From positions 124,001 to 188,000 of the forward strand of contig NZ_JIAF01000004.1 in assembly GCF_000688375.1 (NCBI RefSeq): a stretch of 64,000 nt of DNA. The letters are read 5' to 3'. The stretch is from Prevotella sp. HUN102. Its GTDB lineage: Bacteria > Bacteroidota > Bacteroidia > Bacteroidales > Bacteroidaceae. Positions within the stretch are counted from its first letter, which is position 1. Each line of letters opens with the position of its first letter. Shown here in pieces: positions 42,920 through 52,700 of the stretch. The notes below the pieces were generated by a model that worked only from the letters and a program-made list of their open reading frames with translations, searched no databases and was not told the DNA's origin. A program made the translations under genes and the position numbers.

Positions 42920-44818
42920 TTAATCCTTGTTTTCAGCGTCGATAACTCTTACCTTCTGCTTGATTTCCTCCATATCATCCTTCAGTTTCTGGATACGGCG
43001 GTTCATTTCGTCAATCAGGCTGTTGCCTTTCTTGCTGCTGATGTTGAGGAAACCGAGGTTGTTCTCATAGGTATTGATTTCCTGTTTCAACTGTTCAATG
43101 CGACGCATCAATCGTCCACGCTCGTTGTCGAGTGCATTTTCGCCACGGCTTGCCACCTTCTTGAGATTATTCTTGAAGTTGTCAATGCGACGGCGTGATG
43201 CGTTTATGTGGAGTTCCTTATACAGTTTGTCGAGAATTTCGTGATAAGCCTTGTACACCTTGTCCTTTTCCTTGAAAGGAACGTGTCCCACCTTATTATA
43301 TTCCTCCGTGAGTTTATGAACTTCTTCCTGTATATTGTCTTTGGCAGTTTCTGCCAACTGCTTCAACTGGTCGATAATCTCGTTCTTTTTCTTGAGATTT
43401 TCCTGTTCCTCGTTTCTTGCACCTGCGTGAACGGCATTTCGGGCTTCGAAGAATTTGTTGCAGGCAGCGAGGAAATCGTTCCAAAGCTGGTCGCCCTGTT
43501 TCTTCGGCACCATACCGATGGTTTTCCATTCCTTCTGCAAGGCAATGAGTTTGTCGGACGTAGCTTTCCAGTCTGTCGAATCAGCCAGTGCCTGTGCCTT
43601 TTCAACCAAAGCCTGTTTCTTTACCGCATTCTCAGAGAATTGCGCTTTCAAGTTCTTGAAAAACTCTCCTTTTCGGCTGAAGAAGTCGTCGCAGGCAGCA
43701 CGGAAACGCTCAAAGATCTTCACGTTCATCTTCTGTGGAGCAAAACCTATGGTCTTCCATTCAGCCTGAATTTCTATAATTTCTTTTGTAAACTTCTCCC
43801 AATCCGAAGACCCTTTGATTTCTTGCTTTGCAATCTCCTCGACCTTTTCGCAAAGTTCTGTCTTCTTTACGAGATTGTCTTCTTCCTTTGCACGCAGTTC
43901 TTCAAAATGCTGCTGATGACGCTTGTTGATAACGGTGCTCGCTGCCTTGAAACGTGCCCACACCTGTTCGCGAAGTTCCTTCTCAACAGGACCTGTTTCG
44001 CGAAACTCCTGATGCAGTTCCTGCAACTGATGGAACGCGCTGATAACGTCGTCTTCGTCTGCCAACTTTTCAGCAGCCTCACAAATCTGCGTCTTCTTCT
44101 CAAGATTCTTCTTAAAATCGTATTCGCGGGCTTCGCGATTGAGGTTCAACAGGTCGTAGAACTGCTCTACATATAATTGATAGTTGCGCCAAAGCTCGTT
44201 GTTCTTCTCAGCCGGAACCATCTTTATGGTCTTCCATTCCTGCTGAAGAGCCTTGAAATCCTGAAAGCTCTTGTTTGCTTCTTCAGGAGTCGTGGCCATT
44301 GCCTTTATCTTTTCAATGATGGCTTCCTTCTTTTTAAGGTTCTCCAGCTTCAAGGTCTCCTGTTCGAGGAAAGCCTTCTGACGCTTTTCCTTAATGACGG
44401 ACATCTCCGCCTTGAAGACTTCCTCGTCCTCATCGGGAAACACCTGATACTGCTCCGGATCGCCGCCAGCCTCCAAATAAGCCTTCTGCTGCGCTTCGCG
44501 CTCAGCAAAGTGGAACTTATAGAATGTTGTTTTCAAGTATTCTACTTCAGCCTTTTCGGGAGTTTCCTCGCTGGCAGAGAGTTCCTTGATGCGCGCTACA
44601 ATCTCTTTCTTGGAGTTGTAGGTCTTCATTGCAGCATCATTCTTCTCTTCAGCCTGCTGAACAGCTGCATTCTCACTGGCATTCTCTTCTGCAACTTCTT
44701 CAGTTGCCTGCACTTCTGCCACTGGTGCAGTTTCGTTTACTTGCTGTTCGGCAGCATTTTCCTGCTGCTTCACTTCTTCTGTCCCTTGGTTGAGGGCAAT
44801 CTCTTGAGAGTCCATCAT
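42920..44818 (-). CDS. DUF349-repeat coiled-coil protein
   Basis: From the ATG at 44818 the product has 632 residues. An N-terminal acidic, Gln/Glu-rich region (about 1-75) is followed by about six DUF349 units (each with a W-K or W..F centre: LQQEWKTIKMVPAEKNNELW, IQAEWKTIGFAPQKMNVKIF, LQKEWKTIGMVPKKQGDQLW). The end is a coiled coil (about 560-632). Proteins of this type are conserved in Bacteroidota and are cytoplasmic; function is unknown. The longer open frame would use a TTG at 44851. It has a -7 box and terminator of its own. Confidence 0.85.
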   Translation of the reverse strand: MMDSQEIALNQGTEEVKQQENAAEQQVNETAPVAEVQATEEVAEENASENAAVQQAEEKNDAAMKTYNSKKEIVARIKELSASEETPEKAEVEYLKTTFYKFHFAEREAQQKAYLEAGGDPEQYQVFPDEDEEVFKAEMSVIKEKRQKAFLEQETLKLENLKKKEAIIEKIKAMATTPEEANKSFQDFKALQQEWKTIKMVPAEKNNELWRNYQLYVEQFYDLLNLNREAREYDFKKNLEKKTQICEAAEKLADEDDVISAFHQLQELHQEFRETGPVEKELREQVWARFKAASTVINKRHQQHFEELRAKEEDNLVKKTELCEKVEEIAKQEIKGSSDWEKFTKEIIEIQAEWKTIGFAPQKMNVKIFERFRAACDDFFSRKGEFFKNLKAQFSENAVKKQALVEKAQALADSTDWKATSDKLIALQKEWKTIGMVPKKQGDQLWNDFLAACNKFFEARNAVHAGARNEEQENLKKKNEIIDQLKQLAETAKDNIQEEVHKLTEEYNKVGHVPFKEKDKVYKAYHEILDKLYKELHINASRRRIDNFKNNLKKVASRGENALDNERGRLMRRIEQLKQEINTYENNLGFLNISSKKGNSLIDEMNRRIQKLKDDMEEIKQKVRVIDAENKD

Positions 44819-44919
44819 TTCACTTTTTAGTTTATGATTCGGTTGTTTCAATGCTTGTTGTGCATAGTCTGCACAGCTCTGTGCTTTCTATGGCTGCAAC
44901 TTATTCTTTAATTAATGTG

Positions 44920-44927
44920 CAAACTTA
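44920..44927 (-). promoter_or_regulatory. -7 promoter box of the DUF349 gene
   Basis: TAAGTTTG on the minus strand, 101 bases before the ATG at 44818. Confidence 0.4.
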
Positions 44928-45083
44928 GATAAAAAGTTTTAAACCACCTAATTTATATAAAGGTTTTTGCCAAACAGGTATTCAAAATTAATTGTATCTT
45001 TCTCTGTTGTTTTATTATTGTATCGATTATTGGATGCTGAATCTCTCTTCATTTACCAGTCACAGCAACGGATTTTCCCGATG

Positions 45084-46010
45084 CTAAATCAGTCGCTTGT
45101 GCCTCAATATCCACCACGTAAGACCCGAAACGCAGACCGAAATCACCAAGGCTATGAGGAATCCCCAACTGTTGTTCTCCATTCCGTTCACGAGATTCAT
45201 ACCGAAAAGAGAGGCGATGAGCGTCGGGAACATCATAATAATGGACACGGAAGTGAGCGTACGCATTATCGTGTTCATATTGTTGTTGATGATGCTCGAA
45301 TAGGTGTCCATCGTGGATTCGAGAATGTCGGAATAAATGCTCGTTGTTTCGCGCGCCTGACTCATCTCAATATTGACGTCTTCAATCAGGTCGGCATCCA
45401 GTTCATCGACCTGCAACTTGAACTTCAGCTTTGCAAGCAGATTCTCGTTGCCGCGAATGGATGTAACGAAGTAAGTGAGCGAATCCTGCAACCGGCTCAA
45501 TCCTATCAGGCTCTCGTTGTTCACTTCCTTGTCGAGGTTTCGCTTTGCTTTTTCTATCAAGCTGCTGATCTGCTTCAGACGCTTCAGATACCACACGGCT
45601 GAGCTTAGGAAGAGACGGAAAATCATATCAACATAGTCCGTGAATCCTTCCCCGCGCTTCTGCTGATAGGAAACGAAGTCGAGCATCATATTCGTCTCGA
45701 AATTGCAGACCGTTATCGTTACGTCGCGCTTGTGGATAATACCCAACGGAACGGTGGTGTAAGGCGTTCGGGAACGTATCTCCTTCACATAGGGGATACG
45801 CAGAATGATGAGCATCCAGCCGTCGTCGTATTCATAACGGGCACGCTCGTCGGTATCGCTGATGTCAGAGATAAAGTAATCGGGTATGTTGTATGTTTCT
45901 TCCAGCTCTTGCTGTTCTTGCTCTGTCGGGCAAGTTACCTGAATCCAGCAGTTTGGCTGCCATTCCTTGATAGGATTCAGATTTCCGCTAATGTTCCAAT
46001 ATGTTTTCAT
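45084..46010 (-). CDS. corA: CorA-family magnesium/divalent cation channel
   Basis: This 308-residue protein has a large cytoplasmic N-terminal domain and two C-terminal membrane helices. The selectivity motif GMN is in ASLFGMNLVNGMENN between the helices (here FGMN, not the usual YGMN). The last residues are the basic WWILRHKRLI, as in the family. It is monocistronic, with a -7 box at 46139-46146. Some family members move Co or Zn; Mg is the default assumption. Confidence 0.9.
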   Translation of the reverse strand: MKTYWNISGNLNPIKEWQPNCWIQVTCPTEQEQQELEETYNIPDYFISDISDTDERARYEYDDGWMLIILRIPYVKEIRSRTPYTTVPLGIIHKRDVTITVCNFETNMMLDFVSYQQKRGEGFTDYVDMIFRLFLSSAVWYLKRLKQISSLIEKAKRNLDKEVNNESLIGLSRLQDSLTYFVTSIRGNENLLAKLKFKLQVDELDADLIEDVNIEMSQARETTSIYSDILESTMDTYSSIINNNMNTIMRTLTSVSIIMMFPTLIASLFGMNLVNGMENNSWGFLIALVISVCVSGLTWWILRHKRLI

Positions 46011-46138
46011 TTGCTGCTAACCTCCAAATAATAATTAATGGTGGGGATTAGCAACAGTTGGTTGCAATCCTCACGTTATGACTTTTCCGTATCCGCAAGA
46101 TAATCGTCCATTCGAAATAAAAATTGGTTTTACGTTTG

Positions 46139-46146
46139 CAAAATTA
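46139..46146 (-). promoter_or_regulatory. -7 promoter box of corA
   Basis: TAATTTTG on the minus strand, 128 bases before the ATG. Confidence 0.4.
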
Positions 46147-46395
46147 ACCAAAATAATTCGTTAGAGCAAGCAAAACGTAATTTTTTTATGCTATGAAACG
46201 GAATTGAAACACGGCATATTCATCTGCACCCATCATTCACCGCTTACGTTTGGACAGAATATGGACTGACAGGGGATGACGAAAGCGAACCAACTGACAA
46301 GCAAAAATATTTACACGTCGCTTTTTGAAAAAGAAACATAGCACGAATGCAAAACAACTGGCACACAGACGCTTACGAATACACTCCATTCGCTC

Positions 46396-46467
46396 TGCAA
46401 TCTTCGCAAAAATGCCTTGCATTCTTCGCACGTTTGACGAACGTTTTTGCGAAGATTGCAAGGCAAA
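46396..46467. repeat. GCGAAGA palindromic repeat, copy H
   Basis: TGCAATCTTCGCAAAAA (46396-46412) and TTTTTGCGAAGATTGCA (46444-46460) are exact inverted repeats. Between them lie GCATTCTTCGCACGTTTGAC and related blocks of the family. Confidence 0.7.
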
Positions 46468-46690
46468 TGTGCAATAAAGCTATTTCGACAGCGTTTCAGA
46501 CTGAAAATATTTTACACAAATGGGGGGCAAGGTTCAAGAGAAATCCCGAACTGAAAGGCAACAGGATAATAAATGAACGAGTTTACAGGTATTATTACCT
46601 TAGTATATGTCGGGAATATAATGGAAAATAAAGCAGAAACCACAAGGCAATGAACACGTCTGCCTGCCGGTTCATCAACTATTTCTTTTA

Positions 46691-46720
46691 CCTCCTCATC
46701 CCAAACTCGGGATGAGGAGG
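46691..46720 (-). terminator. Terminator of sprA
   Basis: CCTCCTCATCCC (46691-46702) pairs perfectly with GGGATGAGGAGG (46709-46720). The minus strand continues TAAAAG, so the T tract is short. Confidence 0.65.
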
Positions 46721-46730
46721 ATTTAATGTA

Positions 46731-49700
46731 TCATCGCGTAAGGCTGAGCTTAAGGCTTACACCGAAATCGTGTGTCGTAGTAGGATAACTGCTCGACGAC
46801 AACAACGGCGTGTTGATTTGCAAATCGTAATAAACGCTCGCCGTTATCATTCTGCTCAACGTATAGTCGCCCATAAACGAAGCCTTGAATGCCGTGTTTC
46901 CACTGGATGCAGCCGAAGCCAGCGTCGCAATGTCGCGCGTAATGGCAGCCTGTTTGCGGTAGCTCAGGTCGAGACGCAGGTTCAGGTCTCGGTTCAGTCC
47001 GCCATTGTTTCGGCTGATGGAATTGTTCTGGCCGCTTTGCTCTGCCGCCTTGCCATTCTTTTTCTTGTTGTTCTTTACCAATCGGGTGTTGCGCCCACCG
47101 AAGAGGTTCACATTATTAATACGGTAGCCGATGCCCACAACCCAGTCTTTTGAAGTGGCTTCGTTTACCTGAACACTCGTCATTGAGAGTGAGAGAACGC
47201 GCGTCTGACGGTATTCCAATCGTGCCGTGAGGTTGTTCTGCATCGTAACGTCCACACCCAGCAATGGAGAGAAGGCCTCATTGATGCTCACCTGCGAGAT
47301 ATTGTACATCGAACTTGGGACAGGTGCGCCCGAAGCAGCGTCGGCAACGAATCCGAGACCGTTCATATATTCCTGCCACGTGCTGTAACTCTGATAGGAA
47401 CCGATGGCAAAGATACTCTTGTATGAGTGATTGATGTTCACGCTCTTGAAATACTGCTGGAAGAACGGCAGACGGGACAAGCCGCTGTAACGGACAGTCC
47501 AGTTAGGCAGCATACTCTTCAGCGTCGGGAAGATGTTCAGTCCGTTCCCACTCATACTTGTATATGCATTGAGGAAAGCCGGAATCATCACGTCGGCACT
47601 ATACTTGTCCACGCGTCCAACGCTCGGATTGAACTTTCCGCCACCATAAGAGAGTGGATAGCTCGCTCCGTGGTACTGAGCCTCAACACGATTGCGCACG
47701 GCATCAAGCGAATGCACGAACTTCTCAAACGTCGTGCTCCTGTAACCGTTGTTTGCATTGCCCATACTTTCAAATGCCGTGCCCAGCGAGAGCGTTGTCA
47801 TCGTGAGTGATCCGCTCTGTGTGGTAGGATTGCCTACATACATATACTGAACACTCTTCGATTTCGTTTCCGTGCGGCTCGCATTAAGGTCGATCTTCAA
47901 GTCGCGAATCGGCTCGAGCGTGATGCGCAGCTGCAAATCTTCCGTCTTATTGGTGGTGGCAGGCGTAGCTACGCTGTCGTTCATCAGGAGCCAGTTGTTT
48001 TCCCTTGCCTTATCAATATAGCTGTCGCCAACCATTCCAAACGCAAAATCCAACCCCGGCGACATCGCTCCCTGACCACGCGTCTGCCCGAAAGCATCGC
48101 CAATAGTAGGCATAAAGCCCGGCAACGACATAGAATACTGGTTGCGATAGGATATGCTTGCATTGCGCACCATCATCAATCCCCGCGCTATTACCTGTGC
48201 AGTCTTGTACCATCCCTTGTCGTCGAGTGGCTCTTTCGGCGTAACGGTAACTTTCAGGCGCAGAATGGAGTCAGTCTTGTTGTAGAGTTTCACACGGTTT
48301 TCATCCAGTTTCTTCCACTTCAGTTTCACGGAATGGCCGTCTGCATCCTTCAGCGACAGATTCAGACGCTTCGTCTTCTTGGAATGGGAAACTATGATTG
48401 CCGTATCGGCAGGTATCGTAATCTCCTTTTCAAAGCTCTTTGCATTCTTGGGCAGTTCCTTTTTCTTATCCTCATCTTCCTTCTGCCCGGCGAGTGTCTG
48501 TTTGCCGAGTCTGATCTTTTCCCGTTTTTTCGCTGTCGGTCTCGTCATTGGCTTGTTGAACCGTTCGTTTGTTTTCTTCAGGAACGGAATATGATTGTAG
48601 AGACGCTCGAAGTTCAAGGTCGTGTTGATGTTGAGCATACGGTTGGTTGTAATCGTATTGCCCAACGAAGTTCCGTTCTCGAGGTTGGTTCCTCTCACCC
48701 AAGTATAGGCTGCCGTATAGTTGGCATCGGCATTCAGCCAGTCGAATATCGGAATCATATTCAGCGGCAACTGGTAGGAAAGCGTGAAGTTCTGCTGATA
48801 ATCGAGTGGCGTTCCGAGGTTCTTGATGCTCGTCCACACGGAATCTTTCCACGCTTCATAGCGGTCGGCATACAAGTCCTTGTTGATTGGCGTGTAGGGT
48901 TCCTCTATTTCGGCGTGCGTGGCACTCTGGAAGTTTACATGGAGGTTGCGCGTGAAATCCCAACGGAGCGAGAAATCACGGTTCCAAAGGAACTGTTCGT
49001 TGAAAGTGAGCGGCAGCATTGAGTTCTCGGTAGACTCCATATCGCGTTCCTGCAACTCGTAGTAGTTACGGGTAAGCTCTGTATGGAATGCGATATTCTG
49101 CGGCAACCAGTTCAATTCAAAGCGTTTGAGAATGTCGAAATACTTCGACTTGCTCTTGATAAGTTTCTTGAACGGTCCCCACGACTTGTAAACGGGTGTC
49201 CAACTGTAATTCATTGCTCCGCGCCAGTTGTCCTCTGTCTCGTAAACGGTGGTCTCACCGGTTGTGCGTGTGTGGGAATGACTGTACGAGAATGAGAAGT
49301 TGGCAGGATCGTAAGGCATCGGATGCCTCTTGGTCTGAATGCCTACACGCACATTCGACAGCGAGAAGTTGGTCGTTGTGCGCTTCGTTACGGCAATAGA
49401 CTCAATGGAATCGCGCTCGTGCTGACTGACAGCCGCATCGAGAGCAGCATCCAATTCCATATCGGTGTCGAGAGGATTGTATTTCGGACGACTCTCACTC
49501 TTGGTTACACTATAATATAAAGGTGCGGAAACCTTCGCCTTGTCGGGGAAGAACTTGCCCAGTTCAAGACTGGCGGTAACGGACACATCCGTGTTGCTTT
49601 CCTGTTTGCGCTCGCTCACTCCCTGCTCCAGTCCACCGAATCCGTCGGTGCTGTGGCTTGCATTCACGTCTACCGTACCGAAGTCTGACAGTTGGATGTT

Positions 49701-52700
49701 CAACTGTCCTCGTGCAGCCCATCCTCCTTCATTGTTGAACTCCAGCAGACGAAGCTCGTTCAGCCACACTTCGCCGCTCTTTTCTGCTCCGGAGAGGTTG
49801 CGCACACCTACAATCATCGTCTTGATTTCGCCCAGTGTCGGATTACCCATCACGCTGACACGGTTGGCAGGATTCTTTTCATCGTAAATAGAGTATTCAC
49901 GATTGTAGCTTGCCGTTCCGTTTCCTCGGCCGGCATTTCGCTGTCGCTTCGCTTCCGTGAAGAGAGAAATGGGAATATCGAGCATATTCTCCACAGGCCA
50001 AACGGCTTCGCAGTCCTGTCTTGAATACGTATCATATTTACCTTCAGGTGTAAGTTTCAAAGGAATTTCATATTCGTAATAGTTGTTCTTGTAGTCAGAA
50101 CCCAAACGAATGAACACCGCCAACTGATTGTCCGTGAGATTTGTCGTATTCTGCGCCAAGGCGTTCGCGTGAACGAACATCTGCAATCGTTTATACTGAC
50201 GGATATCGAGCGTCGTGTTCTTGTAAACGGCCTTTGATTCCTTGTTCCCGAGGTTGGTAACGGTCATTGCCAACGCCTGTTCGTTGTTTTGAACGAGCTG
50301 TGGCTGCGTTGGATCCTGCTCACGACTGATACCGGGAGGCAATACATAGTTCACAGGTGTCTTGTCATTGTTTTCCTCTATGCTGACTGCGCTTACTGCC
50401 ATTGAGCCGGATGTGGATGCGGCATTGGTAAGATTCTGCTGATAGAGACGCCATTCGCCACGTACAAGATCGAAAGTAGCAAATCGAAGAACGATAGGTT
50501 TCTCGAAATCAGTGAGGAACATACGCATAAAACGAATGCTCGTGAAGTCGTTGATAGATCCTACACGCTTCTGATATTCGGTCAATGGAATACGGAATTG
50601 GTACCAAGTGGCATTTTGTGTCTTTCCATTGCGCAGCTTCACCGAAGCAACGCGTTTGTCCACCACATAGTTTTGTCCCACTTCAAGGTCGTTCGGACGA
50701 ATACTGATTTTATACTGGTAGTATTTCTCGTATTCGTTCAGCGTATAATCCTGATTGATGTCCTCCACATCAGGCGTGGTCTTGTAGGAAGTATCGTAAC
50801 GCTCGTTACGATTGTCAGAATCGGGCGAGTTGCCCTGTGGATTGTTGATTCTCTTATAACGCTGAAGGATTGGTGCTTGAATGCGGTCCCAGTCCGTTCC
50901 ACGGTAATAATGATAGTCGTCGTTGGCAGGGTCGGCCCATATTGAGTCGAACACGGCCTGATTGGTATGGGTTCTTGCGTAGGTAAGGAAGTCCTGATAA
51001 GACTCAAACTGCTGTTCTTCTGCGTCTGTCAAGCCGTTGAATCCCACATCCTGCAAGGCTCGGCTGCCGCTGGTTGTCGCAAATGCGTAGGTAACGGTGG
51101 TCTGAGTAGGGATGCGTCCCCACTGCGTTGTGGCCCAAGCTTGGCTTCCATCCACGGGCATACCACTCTCATAGAATTTCTTACCGTCGTGCAGCACGTC
51201 TTCCGACACTTCACCGAGATTTATATAAAAGTCGCCTCCATACGCATTTGCGTCTGCCTGATTGTTGGTATAGATGAATGGGTCGAGCATCCAGAACTCT
51301 ATGTACTCTATATTGGCAGTCTCGAAGTCGTTGGTGTCCAACTTCCGCATCATACCTCCCCATCTCTGGCGTGGATTGGCAAGACGGCCGTTTATATCCA
51401 AACTTGTACTGAAGTTGTACGGGCCACGTTCGTCAGGATAATAAGCGAGATTAAGGATGGGAAGTGTCGAAGTTGAACCGTTGTAACTGCTCTGGTCGCG
51501 ATTAGGGAACAGTTCGTGGACATACACTTCACGCACATAATGGTTGGAAAGTTGCTCCAAATCGCTCTTGATATGCCCCGGCGTGAGCGTACTGCTTTGA
51601 CGAGTAAAGAGCGGATCAATGTTATACCACGCCAAAAGACTGCGATTGAATCCACTTGCAAGCGTTGTCTTGTCGGACGATTCGGGGAAGTCGGACGGCA
51701 CACTTGAGATAATCCAGCTCGTAGGATGGCTCACGTCGATTGTGCTCTTCGTATTTTCAAAGTCATCCAGATACGAAGCATTGTCCTGAGTGCCGCTGCT
51801 CTGCCCTGCCAGCAACTGTGCAAACTCTGCCGTAAAGGATATATGTGAAGGCTGAGTGAGGTGTAGGAAAGGAAGTTTATCGAGCATATTGGTGAGCCAC
51901 TGACTTTCCTTTTTCCAACTCATATTCAATCCCCACAAAGTATTGCTGATAGGTTCGGTTCCCATATTCACCTTCGTTGTCAGAGCCTGTTCCGACAGAT
52001 GCATAAAAGTACCGCCAACCATAAAGTTCTTTGAGAAGTCGTATTGCCAGTTCAAACCGAACATCGTTTTCCGTTCCTGCCCGTAGTCGCTCTGACTTTC
52101 CAAAGAAACATTCACGGAAGTACCGGCATCGATGATGCTCTGATTGAGAATCGTAACCTCGCCTGCGCTGTAATCCACGCTGTAATCCGAACCTTCCGAC
52201 AGAGTAACGCCACCTGCCGTAACCACCACCGACCCCTGAGGCACGTTGTATGCGCCCAAGGAAATCACATTGGCACTCGTTCCACGGAACTGTCCTGTCA
52301 AGAGATACTTATCCTTCTCTGCAATCTGCTTCGCTATCGTCTTTGTGGAATCATACAATTCGACAAACGCATACTTCTGCGCCGTAGTGGCAGGCACTCC
52401 TTTGGAAACAAGATAGTTATACATATACTCACCGAACGGTTCGGCAGCCGGAAAGAACACACGACCATTGGACACCGTGTAGCCATCCACATAGTCGAAA
52501 TATCCATTGGAGTGAGCATTGTTGTTATTATCCAGACGGTCAGCCCCCAATGCCTTTATCAACGTTTGGTCCTTGACCTGCGCCTCGGGTATATAAGAAA
52601 GGTAAACACCTGCCGTATCGCTTTGGAACTTCACATCCAATCGGAACTTTTCCCTCTCAACGGTCGATGCAAGATAATAAACATTCTTCATCATCAAGTC

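Larger units (their letters stand above)
46011..46730. other. Intergenic region between corA and sprA
   Basis: This 720-bp stretch contains the corA promoter box (46139-46146), repeat copy H (46396-46467) and the sprA terminator (46691-46720). No gene is seen. Confidence 0.6.
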